A DNA stretch of 64,000 nt from Polytrichum commune (taxonomy: Eukaryota > Streptophyta > Polytrichopsida > Polytrichales > Polytrichaceae), in assembly GCA_950295325.1 (NCBI GenBank), contig OX485807.1:37044440-37108439 (forward strand), read 5' to 3'. Shown here in pieces: positions 35,225-47,706 of the stretch. The position numbers were made by a program, and so were the translations under genes. Within the stretch, counting starts at the first letter, position 1, and each line of letters begins with the position of its first letter. The notes under the pieces are model-generated. The model saw only the letters and a program-made list of their open reading frames with translations. It did no database searches and was not told where the DNA came from.

Positions 35225-36469
35225 GGTTACTTGATGAGTGCAATTACTGTGTATAGGACTCTAGTATGTGGGCAACATGATGATGTTCTGCAACAAAGAT
35301 AGTAAGTAGGAGTTTGATCACATGAGATGTGCCTGATATGTGAATTTATCAGGTTCTGCTTAACAGTAGGTTTATGCACCTTTGTCACAGTGTTTGTTCG
35401 GCTGCACACAATATTTTGATTGTATTACTTGGGTAGACTAGGTGAAGTTAGTCCAGAAAACAAGAACATCAAATACTCCTTGAATTATTGAGGTTGTGAA
35501 TTGTTTCTGTTTCAATTCAACCAAAAGCTCAATCAGTCACTCACCATGTCAGATGTTGGTGAAATACAGGAGTCTAACACAGTCAACAAGTAATAAGTGA
35601 GACCTATTCAGCCTAAATGCCTTCCAGCTTAGTGCTTGGAACATATTGACAACAACTTTGTCTTGGAAACATTGACAGGAGCGAGTTGATTAAAAATCAC
35701 CTAGATTTCAAGCGATGTGAACCAACCAACACTATACAACGTGTGTTATTGTTTTTGGTTTGCAGAAGTTGGGGGAAATGTCGCGCACCTTTTCATGAGG
35801 ACTGCCCGCAACACCATGGGCACAAGTGGGACCCTGGAGTGACACCCGGGACTTGTGGCGCCATAGGTGAGAGGGCCCAAGTGATCCTAGTATGGGTGAA
35901 GGCCCAGGCGTTGAGAACGTCTCCCACCCATGGATACTAGGAGTCACAAGGGTAAGGCCATGAGCATTGAGTAGTTTACGGTGTCCAGATTCTAGAACAC
36001 TCAAGAACTCCCCAATCGGAGGCGTGAGCTAGAAGATATGGCAATTTGAGTGGGGCACTGCCTAGGGACAATGCCGAACACTCCAAGGGCTCAATGACTT
36101 GGGAGTGGCGCCCAAAATTGTTGAGGTTAGAACAACCATAGCTTCTGCAATACTTGCCTAAATGGGGCAAGTGTGGAGTCTATCGGCATCTACGTACGCA
36201 AAGAGTAGATGTTAATGGAATGGTCGCTTGATTGGAGATTGGACAACAAAATTATGTAGGTTTGGGAAAACTCCATGATGATTATTATTGTGTACAACCA
36301 ACACAAAGAAACAAATCTATCTTGAAGGTTCCGGTAAACCTGCAACACATCTTGAGTACTCATTTGTTGCAAAGTGCAAAAATTCATGTGAGTAGTAGTA
36401 GTAGGAGCAGAGGTGATAAAAAGATTGGCTACACTCTAAGACTTGGTAGCGATAATATGAACACGCCAT
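35225..36469. other. Core DNA, no confident gene
   Basis: 35407-35622 is the last block of the shoulder. 35740-36180 is GC-richer with frames on both strands (for example 36004-35732 minus) but no recognisable domain. Confidence 0.4.
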
Positions 36470-38290
36470 GATAGATTGTGGAACTTGTAGCTAGTCGTGA
36501 GATTATGACTATTGCCATTGTTTGTGATCATTTTGCAGAGGTTACGAAAATGGACGATAGCAACACACTTTTCAGTGAGTTGTCATGTAACGATAAGGTT
36601 GCAACAAAGTTGAGGTACATATAAAATGTTCTTGAGCTTGAGAGGAGTGATAATGCCATTTGTGGCATGAACGTGAATGTCACCAATGCCTTTGACATAG
36701 AGAAGATGGTAGTCAACAATTATGATTGTCCAACAATAATCGTCAATAGATTGATAGTTTGAAAACTAGTTAAGTTTATTAGTCATGTGCTCAGTGGCAC
36801 CCAAGTCTGCAAACCAAAATGATTATGCATCAGAGGAGGAAGAATCTTGAGAAGAGGAGACGATGCAATACGGTTCACTAGAGACAAAGGTGGGTAATTC
36901 GATAAAACTGGCCATCACATCCCCGGGTACGCAACTCCCGTACTATATGGTCCTGATTATAATCACTTATAATGCGTTTTAGTCCAATATTGAGTGATAC
37001 AATTTGTTTTAATGTAGGAAACCCTTGTAGCCCTTCTAACAAGGAATCCAAAAATGTAATTATATATAGGAAATGAATATATTTTGAAGCATATAATTGC
37101 ATTAAAAACCTAATTATATGATTTTTTTTAATACAAGTACCATAGGTCAAACTACCCAACTTTTTGGACTTTTTAATAAAATTTTAACATTGTGAATGAA
37201 TTATAATTTTAATGGGAGGCTTAATAAATATGCAACCCAACTTTTTTTTCATCTCATTTTATTTAATTTGGTCTTCACCCAAATTTTTGATCATTTTAAT
37301 TTGATATAATTTGATATAATTTTTACAAAAGCCGTCGTCTAAGCTGTTTTAAGTACGATGCCCCTTGCGTATAATATGGGAGTTGCGTACCCGGGATCAC
37401 ATCCGCATGACTTTTAATTTTTCTTATGTGATTGTTTGTTGAGATGACATTTGGGAGAACGTGTAGTGTGCTTGTGTTTTGGTGAATTAGCAACAAAAAA
37501 AACTATTAATGTCATTGAGATAGTCTTTTTTTTAAATGGCCATGCTTGCCACATTGACGGCAATGTGCATGCCGCTTATGTCGGGGAAGCTTTTCAACAT
37601 GCTCCTTCGTTTGTTCTATAGTCAAAGGAGCAAGAATGAGAGGCGTCAAAGGAAGTGCCTCTGGCTATTGTGCATGATACCACAATTTCTTTTGGAACTT
37701 GATGAATTGAGATTGAAGAGTGATAAGGCTTTGATCACCAAGAGGAACATTTTGTCCCATGCAAGTAGGATTGGGTCAAATGAAGGAGGCAAGCCGCATA
37801 TGATGTTGATGATGAGTTTTTGTTCAATAATCGTTTGTCCAAGAGCATTTAATTGTGTGGCTAATTGCTACAAAAGAACCAATAAACACAATGATAAACT
37901 CTTCCCTTATTGAGTCTGCAGTTGTAGCAATTCTCTTGAAGACCAATGATGTACACTTTGGAGTGTTGGTCGTGATAAACTTGAAGTGGTGTCCACATAG
38001 CATGAGATACACAATAGTTGATGGCCTCTTGTTTATGAAGCAAATCAAGGGTGCCAAGAATTGCAATAATGGTTTGTTTATCCTTTTTTCTCCCATAAGA
38101 GCTGCTTAGCAAGATCCATAAGAGAAGTTTTCATGAGTGCGCCATTGACACATGTATCGAATTTGGAAAATGAAGTAGATGTGCATCTTCCATAGCCAAA
38201 AATTGGTACCATTTTACTTGAATGTTGTGCACGATTGCTCTGGTTTTTCCATTGTCTAAAGTTTGCTTGTGTTGTAATAATGTTGTGGGA
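36470..38290 (-). pseudogene. Ty1/copia gag-protease relic, split by a MITE
   Basis: Read on the minus strand. About 38290-37600 gives a decayed gag (KDKQTIIAILGTLDL.., ..MWTPLQVYHDQHSKVYIIGLQ). At ~37575-37535 lies a zinc-knuckle start CRQCGKHGH. About 36820-36480 gives the protease region: FADLGATEHMT (a degenerate D-S/T-G active site) then YVKGIGDIHVHA..LKNILYVPQL. Frames shift repeatedly. A MITE (36922-37395) separates knuckle and protease. Integrase and RT do not follow, so it is a partial element. Confidence 0.75.
36922..37395. mobile_element. MITE H, 474 bp, inside copia relic
   Basis: Inverted ends CCCGGGTACGCAACTCCC / GGGAGTTGCGTACCCGGG with an exact 8-bp duplication ATCACATC (36914-36921, 37396-37403). 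AT-rich, non-coding, hAT-like duplication length. Confidence 0.9.
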
Positions 38291-40652
38291 ATCTAGCCAT
38301 ATCTTGCATGTTTAACAATTCAAAAAGGCATGTAAGTGTGAAAGGATCTTGTTACTTCTACTTTTCAAAGTAATAGGTATGAGTACTTGACCACACGGAC
38401 GGTCAAAGCATCATAATAGTTGAGATGAGGGGCTTGCAGGATAGTTACCTCTAAGCAATAGACACCTATGAGGTAATGGGATACAACAATAACAAAGGGA
38501 TGCCATGGCTAAGAAGGCTAATGAAATGCACCAATGGGTTGATCGAGGGGCCAAGCGGGCCTTTCTTAAAAGTTGACAACACACTTAGATGGCCCTAGAC
38601 CAAACACTAAATCACAAAATACTCTCTGATCTCAACCACAATCGCCTTAGGTAACTTGGGCACTTAATTCATGGTCCAAATGGTCAATGAATCATCAAAA
38701 AAGGGAAATTTGCACCCTTTTACCAAGATGACAACACATAAGATGGGGCAAAATGGTTGTTCCCACATTCTGATTTCACCAACTAACACCACATCAATAC
38801 CCAATAATCATAATGGGTCAAAACCAATTACACCTCGGCCATGAAATGCAATTGGATTTGCAATTTCTTAAAAGTATTGGACAACGTTTTTGCGTCGTGC
38901 CCATAACCCTGCTTTTGATTATACCTATGCCTACTAATCGGGAGTAACTCTACCCAATTGGGACCAAAGCCCGGTGCAAATATGGCAGCCCTACCACACT
39001 AAACCATGCACCGGGAGGATCAATTCCACATACAAATCCGCCACCGTCCAAAAAAAACATCCACTATCCAAATTTCTGCACTTCTTAACATGGCCTACAA
39101 AATTTGCCTCCGCACCTCAAAGGCCAAGGTATCAAACCATAGATTTGAATGCAAGGAACCGCAACCTCTCAAAAGCAATTCCAACACCTAATCTGTGCAC
39201 AAATCTCCTAAGAAGGCGAAGAAAAACGGGCAAGCTCCCTTTAAACAAGAAACAAGTTCCAAACTAAAGTAGCTCTTTGACCACTAGATTCAACAAACTA
39301 TCTCGCCCAATCCACAAAAACCCTCAATTATGCGCACAACCAACTAAATCTTCACCACAATGGCAACCAAAATCGACCAAACTACCACCGAAACTCCCAA
39401 GCTCCCACCAATTTGCCTCCACAGCCCACACAACAACCCAAAGATCTTAAAAAACTTGGAGATGCAAGAGAGAAGAATATGGGATGGAAGCTATCAAGGG
39501 ACCACGTCAGTGAGGGTTTCTTCACAAAACCAGTTGAAATGCAAAAGATGTCCAAGAAAACAACACAAAGCACCAAATTGTGAGCGATGCGCCTCCATAG
39601 CAATTAAGCACATGGTCTCAAAGACCTCAAAAATGTAAGAGAGATTGAGATGGAAGGGAACAAGTGACCATGGCAACAAGGATTTTTCCACATAACGAGC
39701 TGAAATGTGGAAGAAGGTACAAGAAAACAACACACATCACCAAATTGCAAAGGCATGATGGCTACAAAGAGGGAAAAATCAGGGCAACCAAGAGGATGTG
39801 AGGTATTATGTCAAAGATAGCTAGGATTTAGAGGAGCAAGGATTTAGAGGAGCGATGACAAGTGCCAAAGATAGCGATGGCACTCGCGGCAATGGACACT
39901 TGCTACCTTGCTCTTGGCCATGCTCTTGCTCTTGTTGCTCGCGCTCTTGCTCCTCCGTTCACCCTTGCCCCCTCAACAACCTTACTTCCTCAATCCTCAA
40001 CCATAATCCTCTAAATCTCCTCCTAAATATAATTTATCCCTTGTTCTTCAAAACCTACTCTCATCAATAAAATTCCAACTCTTTCCTCTCACACACTTCC
40101 CCCAAATCTCAAGGCTTCGCACTCCTACCCACTTGAAAAAGGGAAAAAAACCATCAAAACAATAAGACAAAGGATTTCAATCCTGTGCCTCCCAACTTCA
40201 TATGCCAAAAACGCTCATCTAAATGTCTCCTCTAGTCTAACTCCAAACTATTCCTAACTCAAACCTAAGATAACTCAAGGTCGTTGTAGATCTACTCCAA
40301 GGTTTGAAACTGCCCTAATTTTTACCACCTATTCAATGCCACTCTAACTATAGTTGAGGGTAACCGCATAACCTCTCACATTGTAAAACCTCATTCACAT
40401 AAAACTATGAAAAAAAACCAAGGATAATCATCAAGAAACCACTAACTCATGCAATTCACACAAAGAATTGAAGTCACGGTAAAACATCTAATTGACCACT
40501 ACTTATCCTACAAAAATACCTCAATAATTTGATTTGGCAAAACACATAAAATAAATATTAGGAATATAGAAAATATCACCAAATACCATAGTGTTTATTT
40601 TACCATGACTCATGAACCGTTCGGATGGTTCACAATAGGTATTGGTGACATG
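38291..40652. other. Core DNA, C-rich on the plus strand, no confident gene
   Basis: Many C/A-rich stretches and short frames (39494-39733 and 39382-39603 minus) without recognisable domains. Contains an imperfect tandem duplication. Confidence 0.4.
39461..39790. repeat. 167-bp imperfect tandem duplication
   Basis: Units near 39461-39627 and 39628-39790 share ACAACACAAAGCACCAAATTG-like tracts 167 bp apart and a GAGAGA..GATGGAAG start. Considerably diverged. Confidence 0.55.
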
Positions 40653-40660
40653 TCCCTCCA

Positions 40661-41220
40661 CACGGGTAGGTCACTCTAAGGCATTTTTGTGCACCACGTG
40701 CGGCTGGGGGTTTTTTGTTTTGGGGCTATTTACCTTCAAGGGTTGAATTAAAGCCTCCCTATAATTACTTAAATGTAAAAAATGGCCCATTTGTTTGCAC
40801 CCTTCCATTACTTATATTGTCCAAGTCACTGCAATTTTTTGTACTCTATATTCCTTTTAAGTAATAAAAGCTAATCTACTTCCTAATGCATTGACGAGTG
40901 TTAAGGGAAACCATGGAAACAAAGAAGGGTGCAAACAATAATATCATTCAAACAAAGTTATGAAGAAAACACATAGGAGACCATAGCAAACATACTAAAC
41001 ATACCTTCTAGGATCCTTATCTTCAGCCCCTATATTAATTTTACAAAAAAATAATGGCCCACGTTTTATGTTCATCTAACTTACTTAGAATGGGATTGTC
41101 TACATTTAATGGCCCCTTTGTTATTTGGAATTCCTTTATAATTTTTATTTCAAATGATTTTAATCCTCTCTATATTATGCCGCACGTCGTTTTTAAAATG
41201 CACTAAGTGACCTACCCGTG
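40661..41220. mobile_element. MITE B3, 560 bp
   Basis: Ends CACGGGTAGGTCACT and AAGTGACCTACCCGTG, with a CACCACGTGCGG motif inside the left end as in B1/B2. Eight-base duplication with one mismatch (TCCCTCCA, TCCCTCCG). The interior differs from B1/B2. Lies in the core, so it has no mirror. Confidence 0.82.
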
Positions 41221-41294
41221 TCCCTCCGTATGTTCTTCTTTCCTAAAATATTTATGAAAGGGATATGCTATATTAATAGAACGCCCAATAAGTA

Positions 41295-41552
41295 CACCAA
41301 ATATGATATTGAGTGTCATCTAATTATTTACTTGTGATGAAATATTTTCATGGATGATTGAAATTTGATTGAAAAATCACTTCGTAAGTGACAGCAACTG
41401 CGACATCGTACATCTATAATCCCCCAAAAAAATTACAAGGAGTGACAAATATTGTTTGGGTTAACGTATAGTGTAGGTGACACTATACTACAGTTTACAA
41501 TTAGTCTTGAGCAAGACCAAAGAATTTGTGATACTAATTATCATATTTAGTG
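41295..41552 (+). mobile_element. Repeat C3
   Basis: CACCAAATATGATATTGAGTG start, CATATTTAGTG end. Same internal tracts as C1 and C2. Its tail is the target of repeat D4. Confidence 0.6.
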
Positions 41553-41553
41553 C

Positions 41554-41778
41554 TATGATCGGGGAGAACCGGCAATTAGGTATAGATGAACCGGTTCAGT
41601 TTGAGAAATAACCGGTTGAAATTCGAAATTGCAAGAAAATGACCGATCATTTTAGAGGAATTTTTAGAATATACCCCAATTTAATAAAGAAAAACCAAAG
41701 GATGTCAACATGTAACCGGTTGGACTTGCAAACACTAGGATCTCGACCGGTTATGCCCAAAAATCTCCCCGAGCACTG
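41554..41778 (+). mobile_element. Repeat D4
   Basis: 225 bp with an exact 9-bp duplication ATTTAGTGC (41545-41553, 41779-41787). Near-terminal inverted repeat CGGGGAGA / TCTCCCCG. Contains GAACCGGTTCAG, AACCGGTTGAA and AACCGGTTGGA motifs. Confidence 0.78.
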
Positions 41779-41819
41779 ATTTAGTGCACAATTTACCTAT
41801 TACTTATACCCCTGTGAAC

Positions 41820-42426
41820 AGGCATTTAGGCTGAATAGGTCTCAGTTATTACCTGTTGACTGTGTTACATTCCTGTATTTCACCAACATCTGACATGGTG
41901 AGTGACTGATTTAGCTTTTGGTTGAATTGAAACAATTCACAACCTCAATAATTCAAGGAGTATTTTCTGGACTAACTTCACCTAGTCTACCCAAGTAATA
42001 TAATCAAAATATTGTGAGATTATAGATTTACATTGTTACAAATACTGTCATGTACCAAGTGATTTTTTTATCCAAATTTCAATCATTCATGCTAACATTT
42101 GTTCAGTTATTCATATGAATGTCATCCATAAAGTTACCATATGACACTAAATATAACGAAACTAAATGTCATATTTACTATATCTTCCAGATATAGCTAG
42201 ATGGCGATGAGCTTCAACATTCTTCTACAATGTTGAAACCTACTATTGACTAACTATTAGTGCCAATAACAAATAAGTAGGCCATTCAAATACATGCATT
42301 GCCCTGAACCTACACTAAATATGATATTTAGTGTCACCAATTCTGATTGTCTTGGTCAGTACTGATTTTGAACCGCGGTATATTGTCACCAACGCTAAAT
42401 GTTAATCCAACATTATTTTTCATTCC
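41820..42426 (-). repeat. Right inner shoulder of palindrome (older, diverged)
   Basis: Reverse-complement partner of blocks in 33377-35622. It holds a 3'-truncated copy of repeat C (about 42020-42190) joined directly to the block matching 35407 onward, and the last 114 bp of the intact repeat C1' (42313-42426). Confidence 0.75.
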
Positions 42427-42683
42427 TTGTAAAAAATTTAGGAGATTCAAGAATTACAATGTTGCATTTACTGTCACTTATAAAATGATTTTTCGATCAA
42501 CTTTCAATCATCCATGACAGTATTTCATCACACATTGCGGACAAGAGAAGGTAGGGCTTTGCCAATGGATGAACTCATCCCTCATCCATGACAGTATTTG
42601 TTCACTTATTTGTGAGAAGTGCTATCTGAAAAGTTACCATAGTGAAATTAAATACCACATGACACGAAATATCATATGTAGTG
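42313..42683 (-). mobile_element. Repeat C1', full length (right arm)
   Basis: 371 bp with inverted ends CACTAAATATGATATTTAG / ATATCATATGTAGTG. A TA dinucleotide on each side could be a 2-bp target duplication. The ends start with CACTA. Superfamily not settled (Tc1/mariner-like or CACTA-like). Confidence 0.65.
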
Positions 42684-43178
42684 TACTTGTGTGCCTACAA
42701 ACAAATTCTTAAGCAATTTCTGGACATTTAAATTTGAGGTCATTCGCAACACTTGTGACTCGTCAGTCGATTTCCCAATCCTTTCTTTGAAATGATTTTG
42801 CTTTTTTCACAGTTCCTCTCTTGAAACCAAATCTGAGGTTTATTTCTGGTTCTGGGGTAGGCTGCACAAAGCCCTCAAGAGATTTCATGATGTAAGCTTG
42901 CACCTCGGGGCATTTAAGGGTTAAGTGAACCCTTCATCAGTAATGCATGCTTGAGCACATTCCTCTCAAAAGCTAGCATCTATTACCATTCCATATGTTT
43001 GTTGTGTAGGTGAGGTAGCCATGCTGCTCAAATCCAAGCTTCGTCTGTTTCACTTGGATCGCAAAGTTAGCTTATATCAGGGTTGTTGTGAGCTGAATAT
43101 TTTCCGGCCAAGGGTTAGCCACCTTACGTAGCCTTGTAACTTAGTACAGAGTTTGACAAGCAATCCTATGACCAACTT

Positions 43179-43388
43179 TTATAAGTCATCATTCAAGTTT
43201 TGAGCATCCGAATCCACTGGGGTGTGGACCACGACCAGATTCTGTGCTTTGACAAGAGGAACCATTCCTTTGGGAGTCTGCACTTGCACATGCTTCAATA
43301 ACTGACAACTTTCCCGGATTACAGGCCAGACTGCATTGTCATGGGTGCACGAACCCGGCTTCGGAATTCCCACAGGCACTCTCATCAA
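43179..43388 (-). other. Small frame of unknown nature (mirror)
   Basis: Mirror of 32410-32619, with identical translation. Confidence 0.2.
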
Positions 43389-44098
43389 AACCGCGAGTCA
43401 GGATTTTTGAGACAAAATCTGCCTTTATTCATAAACCATTTTGGCAGAAACACAAGAGGGGCAAGCTATCCTTTATTCATTTAATTAAGACGAGTCTCTA
43501 GAACCCATCTACGCTTTACCTACGCTTTTAGCATCCTCTATCCATTGAATTTACAAGCTGCTCGCTCACCCACCAAACCTACTGCTACTCTGGCTTACAA
43601 TGTAGCCGTTGATAGAACATACATATCTTTAGCACTAGCCGCATTGCCTCTACATCCAATAGTAAGTACTCTACATACGGCATTGAGTAGCCGCTCATGT
43701 GTACATCGTTCAATGGTTGCATGAAAGTCCCCTCAATAAGCCCACTGAATTAACCCAGTTTGGATATAGTTGACCTCCCGCCTCCATTACAAAGTCCCCT
43801 CGGTCGATCCTGTCCGTTGTACATCTGTTTTCAACCCAAGAAAGCATACTAAGCCCTGCACTGCGTCTTCCCTGGAACGAAAATGCGTACTTGCATCGAA
43901 TTTTCAATGTTCAATGCAGTGCGCACATTAAATTCTTGAGCCCCAATCCCACCACGTGGTAGGCGAACCTTTAACGGTGGAGACTGGGAGTACAACAACC
44001 CAAGGATCTTGATAATGCTGTTGTCGCATCCCCAACTCTTCGGATCCTAAGATTGCTATATATTGTACAGATCCATATAACTTGGGTGGCCTAGGGGT

Positions 44099-46058
44099 TT
44101 AGCCCATGTGCACCCAGGCGCCCTTTGCAGGAATGCCGTTCTGCACCAGGAAGAGGATGTAGTATTGTTGAGGAGCGACGTTGGCATTGGGAGGAGCCGT
44201 GACCTGGCACGACCACCCTCCGCCCGCCGTCACAGGCACCGAAGTCTTGAGACTGAGTTGCCTTTGGCCTTGCGAGAAGGAATGTGTGGAGTAAGGCGCG
44301 CTATTCATGTTCACTCCCACGCCGCCCACTCTGGCGCCCACCACGAACGTCACGGTGAACACCTGATTGTATCCGAACCGCCCGGGCACGCCAGTGATTC
44401 TGGGTCTCACGTTGTTGAAACTGCAAAGGAACGTTCCATGACAACCGGGTCAGTACAAGCGATCCAAAACAGAGTGCCGAATCTATAATCGATGGCACCT
44501 CCTAAACATTACTAGCACGCACAGTTGTGTCCGAATCTGTTATTATCCAAGTCACTACACGAACCCCGTGTAAACTACAAGGCCGTATTTCATATCAACT
44601 ACTCGCGAACCAGACATTCTTCGAGATGTAGACTGCTTTCATCTGGAAAAGAATAAATCCATGTTTCTACGACGATTGGGTGTACTGATGAATTCTGCCT
44701 CCTCGAGGTGGTCCTCTCAGAACGTAGTAGACCATGGCGGATCCCGGGACTCTATCCGAATTGCAAATTTTACAAACCACTTACTTGGCACCAAGGTAGG
44801 GTGGCGAGAAGGCTTCCACTCGGAGCTGCGTAGGGAATGGACCGCTGAAAGTGTAGAATTGGTGGGTGTTGCTTCCGGCCACCATGATCCGCCCGTCGGT
44901 CAGCAGATTGGCGGTGGAGTGGTACATCCTCGCAATGCCGGTCCCCGCGAGCACCTGGAACCGCGTTCCAGCAGCCGCGCCTGGGGCGTACTTCACCGGG
45001 TTGAGAGCAGGATTATTGGCCAATCCCCATCCTTGGTACCCGTTTTGCGCTCCGTTGATGATCATGATGTTGCCGTCGGGTGTGTTGAGCATTTCTCCCA
45101 TATTTCGACGGATGGGCATGTTCTCCATCGCCCAACCTCCCCCGCCCCCGGTCGCCACGAGTCTCCCGCAGCTCGCGGACGCGGCTGCCCCTGGGTTATG
45201 GGCCGTCGCCCCTCCGCACACCATGATCTCTGCTCTCCCGAATCCCGTCTGCCATGTCAGTGGGAGCATGGCGGCAGACCCTGCGGACGGGTAGTTTCGG
45301 GGGTTGCCGGGGATGGCAGGGTAATTCCTCGTCACCGCGCCGCTGTTGTAGTTCAGGGCAACGGCGTTCCTATTCGAGAAGATAAAAAGTTCTCCTGTGG
45401 GCAAAAGGTACACGAAGGGGTACAGATTGTCGGCCCCGTTCAGCATCCCCAACCCGAACGCCCCCTCTCCCCCTGCCCTCTTGGGCACGAACTCGTAATT
45501 TGCCTCGCCTATGCCGCCCACCACAATTTGCCGGTTGCCTCCGGGAAGAACATGGTTGGAGGCGTACCACCTTCCTTTCGCCAACGGCACATTCGTCTCC
45601 ACCCAGTCGCAATTTCCCCCACTCGGGCAGGGAGCTAGCGTCCTGATCTTGAAGTTGCCATCTCTCCAGCCTCCGGTCTGCACCATGGTGCCATCGGCCA
45701 TGAACTGCCCCGAGGAGCACCAAGTATCTGTGTTGATGAACAAAGCGCGAACGGTGTTGCGCCCGGGTGTGAACATGACCGAGTGAGCGGTGCAATCGTG
45801 CTTGAGCACGAGGTCCTGAGGATTGTTGCGGCATCTCCCCCCCGGCAATGCGATTTGCGACGGCCCAATGTTGGTCCGGTCGAGCATGATGGCCGTGTCG
45901 TAGTGAGTGAGAGCACAATGCATGGCAGCAATACCAGCATTGTTGATCAGGACTTGCCATGTGCCCTGCCCTCTCACCACAACCACAGTCCACATGAACC
46001 ACTGCACGAGTGCGAGTAAGCCTACCAGGGTCTTCTTACCCCCACCCATCCTCATCAT
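44099..46058 (-). CDS. Glyoxal/galactose oxidase-like copper-radical oxidase, copy 3 (right palindrome arm)
   Basis: This is the mirror image of copy 2. Exon 1 runs 46058 down to 44785, the intron is 44421-44784, and exon 2 runs 44420 down to 44099, giving 531 aa with the same sequence and the same five cofactor residues. Copies 2 and 3 face each other tail to tail across the palindrome core, about 12.4 kb apart. Compared with copy 1 (offset 44088), the DNA matched everywhere I compared from 44089 to 46859, including intron and 5' flank, although the DNA just beyond differs by about 5%. No disabling mutation was seen. All three copies therefore look functional, and short reads could not tell their transcripts apart. 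Confidence 0.92.
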
Positions 46059-46424
46059 TTCGGTGCTTAATCTACACCTTCTCAGAATCAGAGATCAAGG
46101 CCTCCAGACTCTGAGTTTGCCACTACTCCAGCAGCTCCGAAATCAAACAACTCGATGCATCCACTTGCTCAACTCTAACACCTCGACTCAACTCGGCCTG
46201 ATCACATGTGAACTTAACTAATGTCGATCGTTGTCTCTGCTGCTCCAACTTTGCACAGGCTATGCCAGAGCATCCAGACACGTCACCAATAAATGTCTGT
46301 CGCCTTCTCTAGAGCCAAAACACTTTTCCGCTTCAAATGTACAACGGTGCTTCGCTTCGGATGGCGGAGTTGTAAACCAAAGCTGTGCGATCCACAACTG
46401 CAATGCTCGTCGTCTTGCCGAGGT

Positions 46425-46432
46425 TATAAATA
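46425..46432 (-). promoter_or_regulatory. Possible TATA element, copy 3
   Basis: Mirror of the element upstream of copy 2, with the same sequence and spacing. Confidence 0.3.
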
Positions 46433-46703
46433 CGCGATGGGAGGCGGGGTCGCCTAGTCAGCACTCCTCGTGTCGTGAACAGGTAGGGAATTTCACTCAT
46501 TGACGATCCCCTTGGATTCATCGGAAAACCGCGCGTCTGCAACTTAAAGAAATGAATGTGCACCCCCGACCACTGATGACCGAGTCGGTTTTGCACGTAA
46601 TCGTTCTCAAATTTCTATTGTTAGCAGAACGCAGGGAGGTAGACTTGTGCCCAGGTCACCAGGCCGTGCTTCCACTCTTTACTGCCCGTTGGGGGAGGGG
46701 GAT

Positions 46704-46859
46704 CGATGAACGGGGAGAACCGGCTGCTACTTGCAGATGAATCGGTTGAGTTGGAGAAATAATCGGTTGAAGCTCAAGACTCCAGGAAAATTACCCGTCA
46801 TTTTGGAGGAATTCATAGAATAAACCCCGCTCTTATCAAAGAAAACTGAAGGATGTCAA
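46704..46859 (+). mobile_element. Truncated repeat D upstream of oxidase copy 3
   Basis: Mirror of 28939-29094, with the same deletion joint at 46859/46860. Confidence 0.8.
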
Positions 46860-47243
46860 CTTCACATAGAAATTTGAGTGTCGAAGCAAATTGGGAATCG
46901 TCTCGTCTGGTGAGTAGCAATTGCCGAATCACACAATCTATCGTTTCCAGTTCCAAAACCAGAGTTCAAATGCGAGTATTGTTGTAGCAGGTCATAATGA
47001 AGACCGTCTTTCTTTTTAAAGCGATGACATTAGCCCTCAACATTACACATCTCATTTTGTACTACAAACCCTACAAGTATATACCACTCAAACAAAGGTA
47101 AAGCATGTCCACTTATGTACTGAATTATGCCCATCTTGAAGATAAACTAGTTCATTCACACATTGAGGCCCGCCCACATACCTTAATATGTGATTCTGCA
47201 TCGCCCAAGTCTCATCTCATCCTGAATCAATCCCACTACATTG

Positions 47244-47706
47244 TTTATGGTATTTAGTGTCACTTACTATTTGGAGTTACATTGTGCTATATAAAGAATT
47301 TCATTATGGCTCTCGTTTCTTACCAAAAAGGTCAAATCGGTTGTCTACACACTATATAACATTTATCTGGTGAAAAAAATTCATTAACGATAAAATGTTA
47401 TAGCAATGCACAATTCCGAATAGTAAGTGATGTTTAATACCATAAATGGTTCGGTAGATGTCAACACGAGAATCCCGCTTTCAAGAATGATTCACTAACA
47501 TGCCATTTATGGTATTTAGTGTCACTTACTATTTATAATCATTTAGTACTAAAGTATTCATCATTCTAGAATCCATTTTTTATTAGCAAAGGTTGAATAG
47601 GTTGTTCGGTCATTATAGATCACACTGCTTTATCTTGGTACTATATTACAATCTTAGAAGATGGTTATAGCACTATGTAACTGCGAACAGTAAGTGGCAC
47701 TAATTA
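47244..47706. mobile_element. Doublet E2'/E1' (right arm mirror)
   Basis: Mirror of 28092-28554. Confidence 0.65.

Larger units (their letters stand above)
33377..35622 (+). repeat. Left inner shoulder of palindrome (older, diverged)
   Basis: Symmetry with the right side resumes in blocks: about 34550-34790 and 35407-35622 match 41820-42270 in reverse complement, at roughly 90-95% by eye. Large indels intervene. Relative to the right side, this side has extra sequence at 33390-34540 (including a hAT-type element) and 34790-35406 (including repeat D3), and it lacks 116 bp at 33376. Confidence 0.75.
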
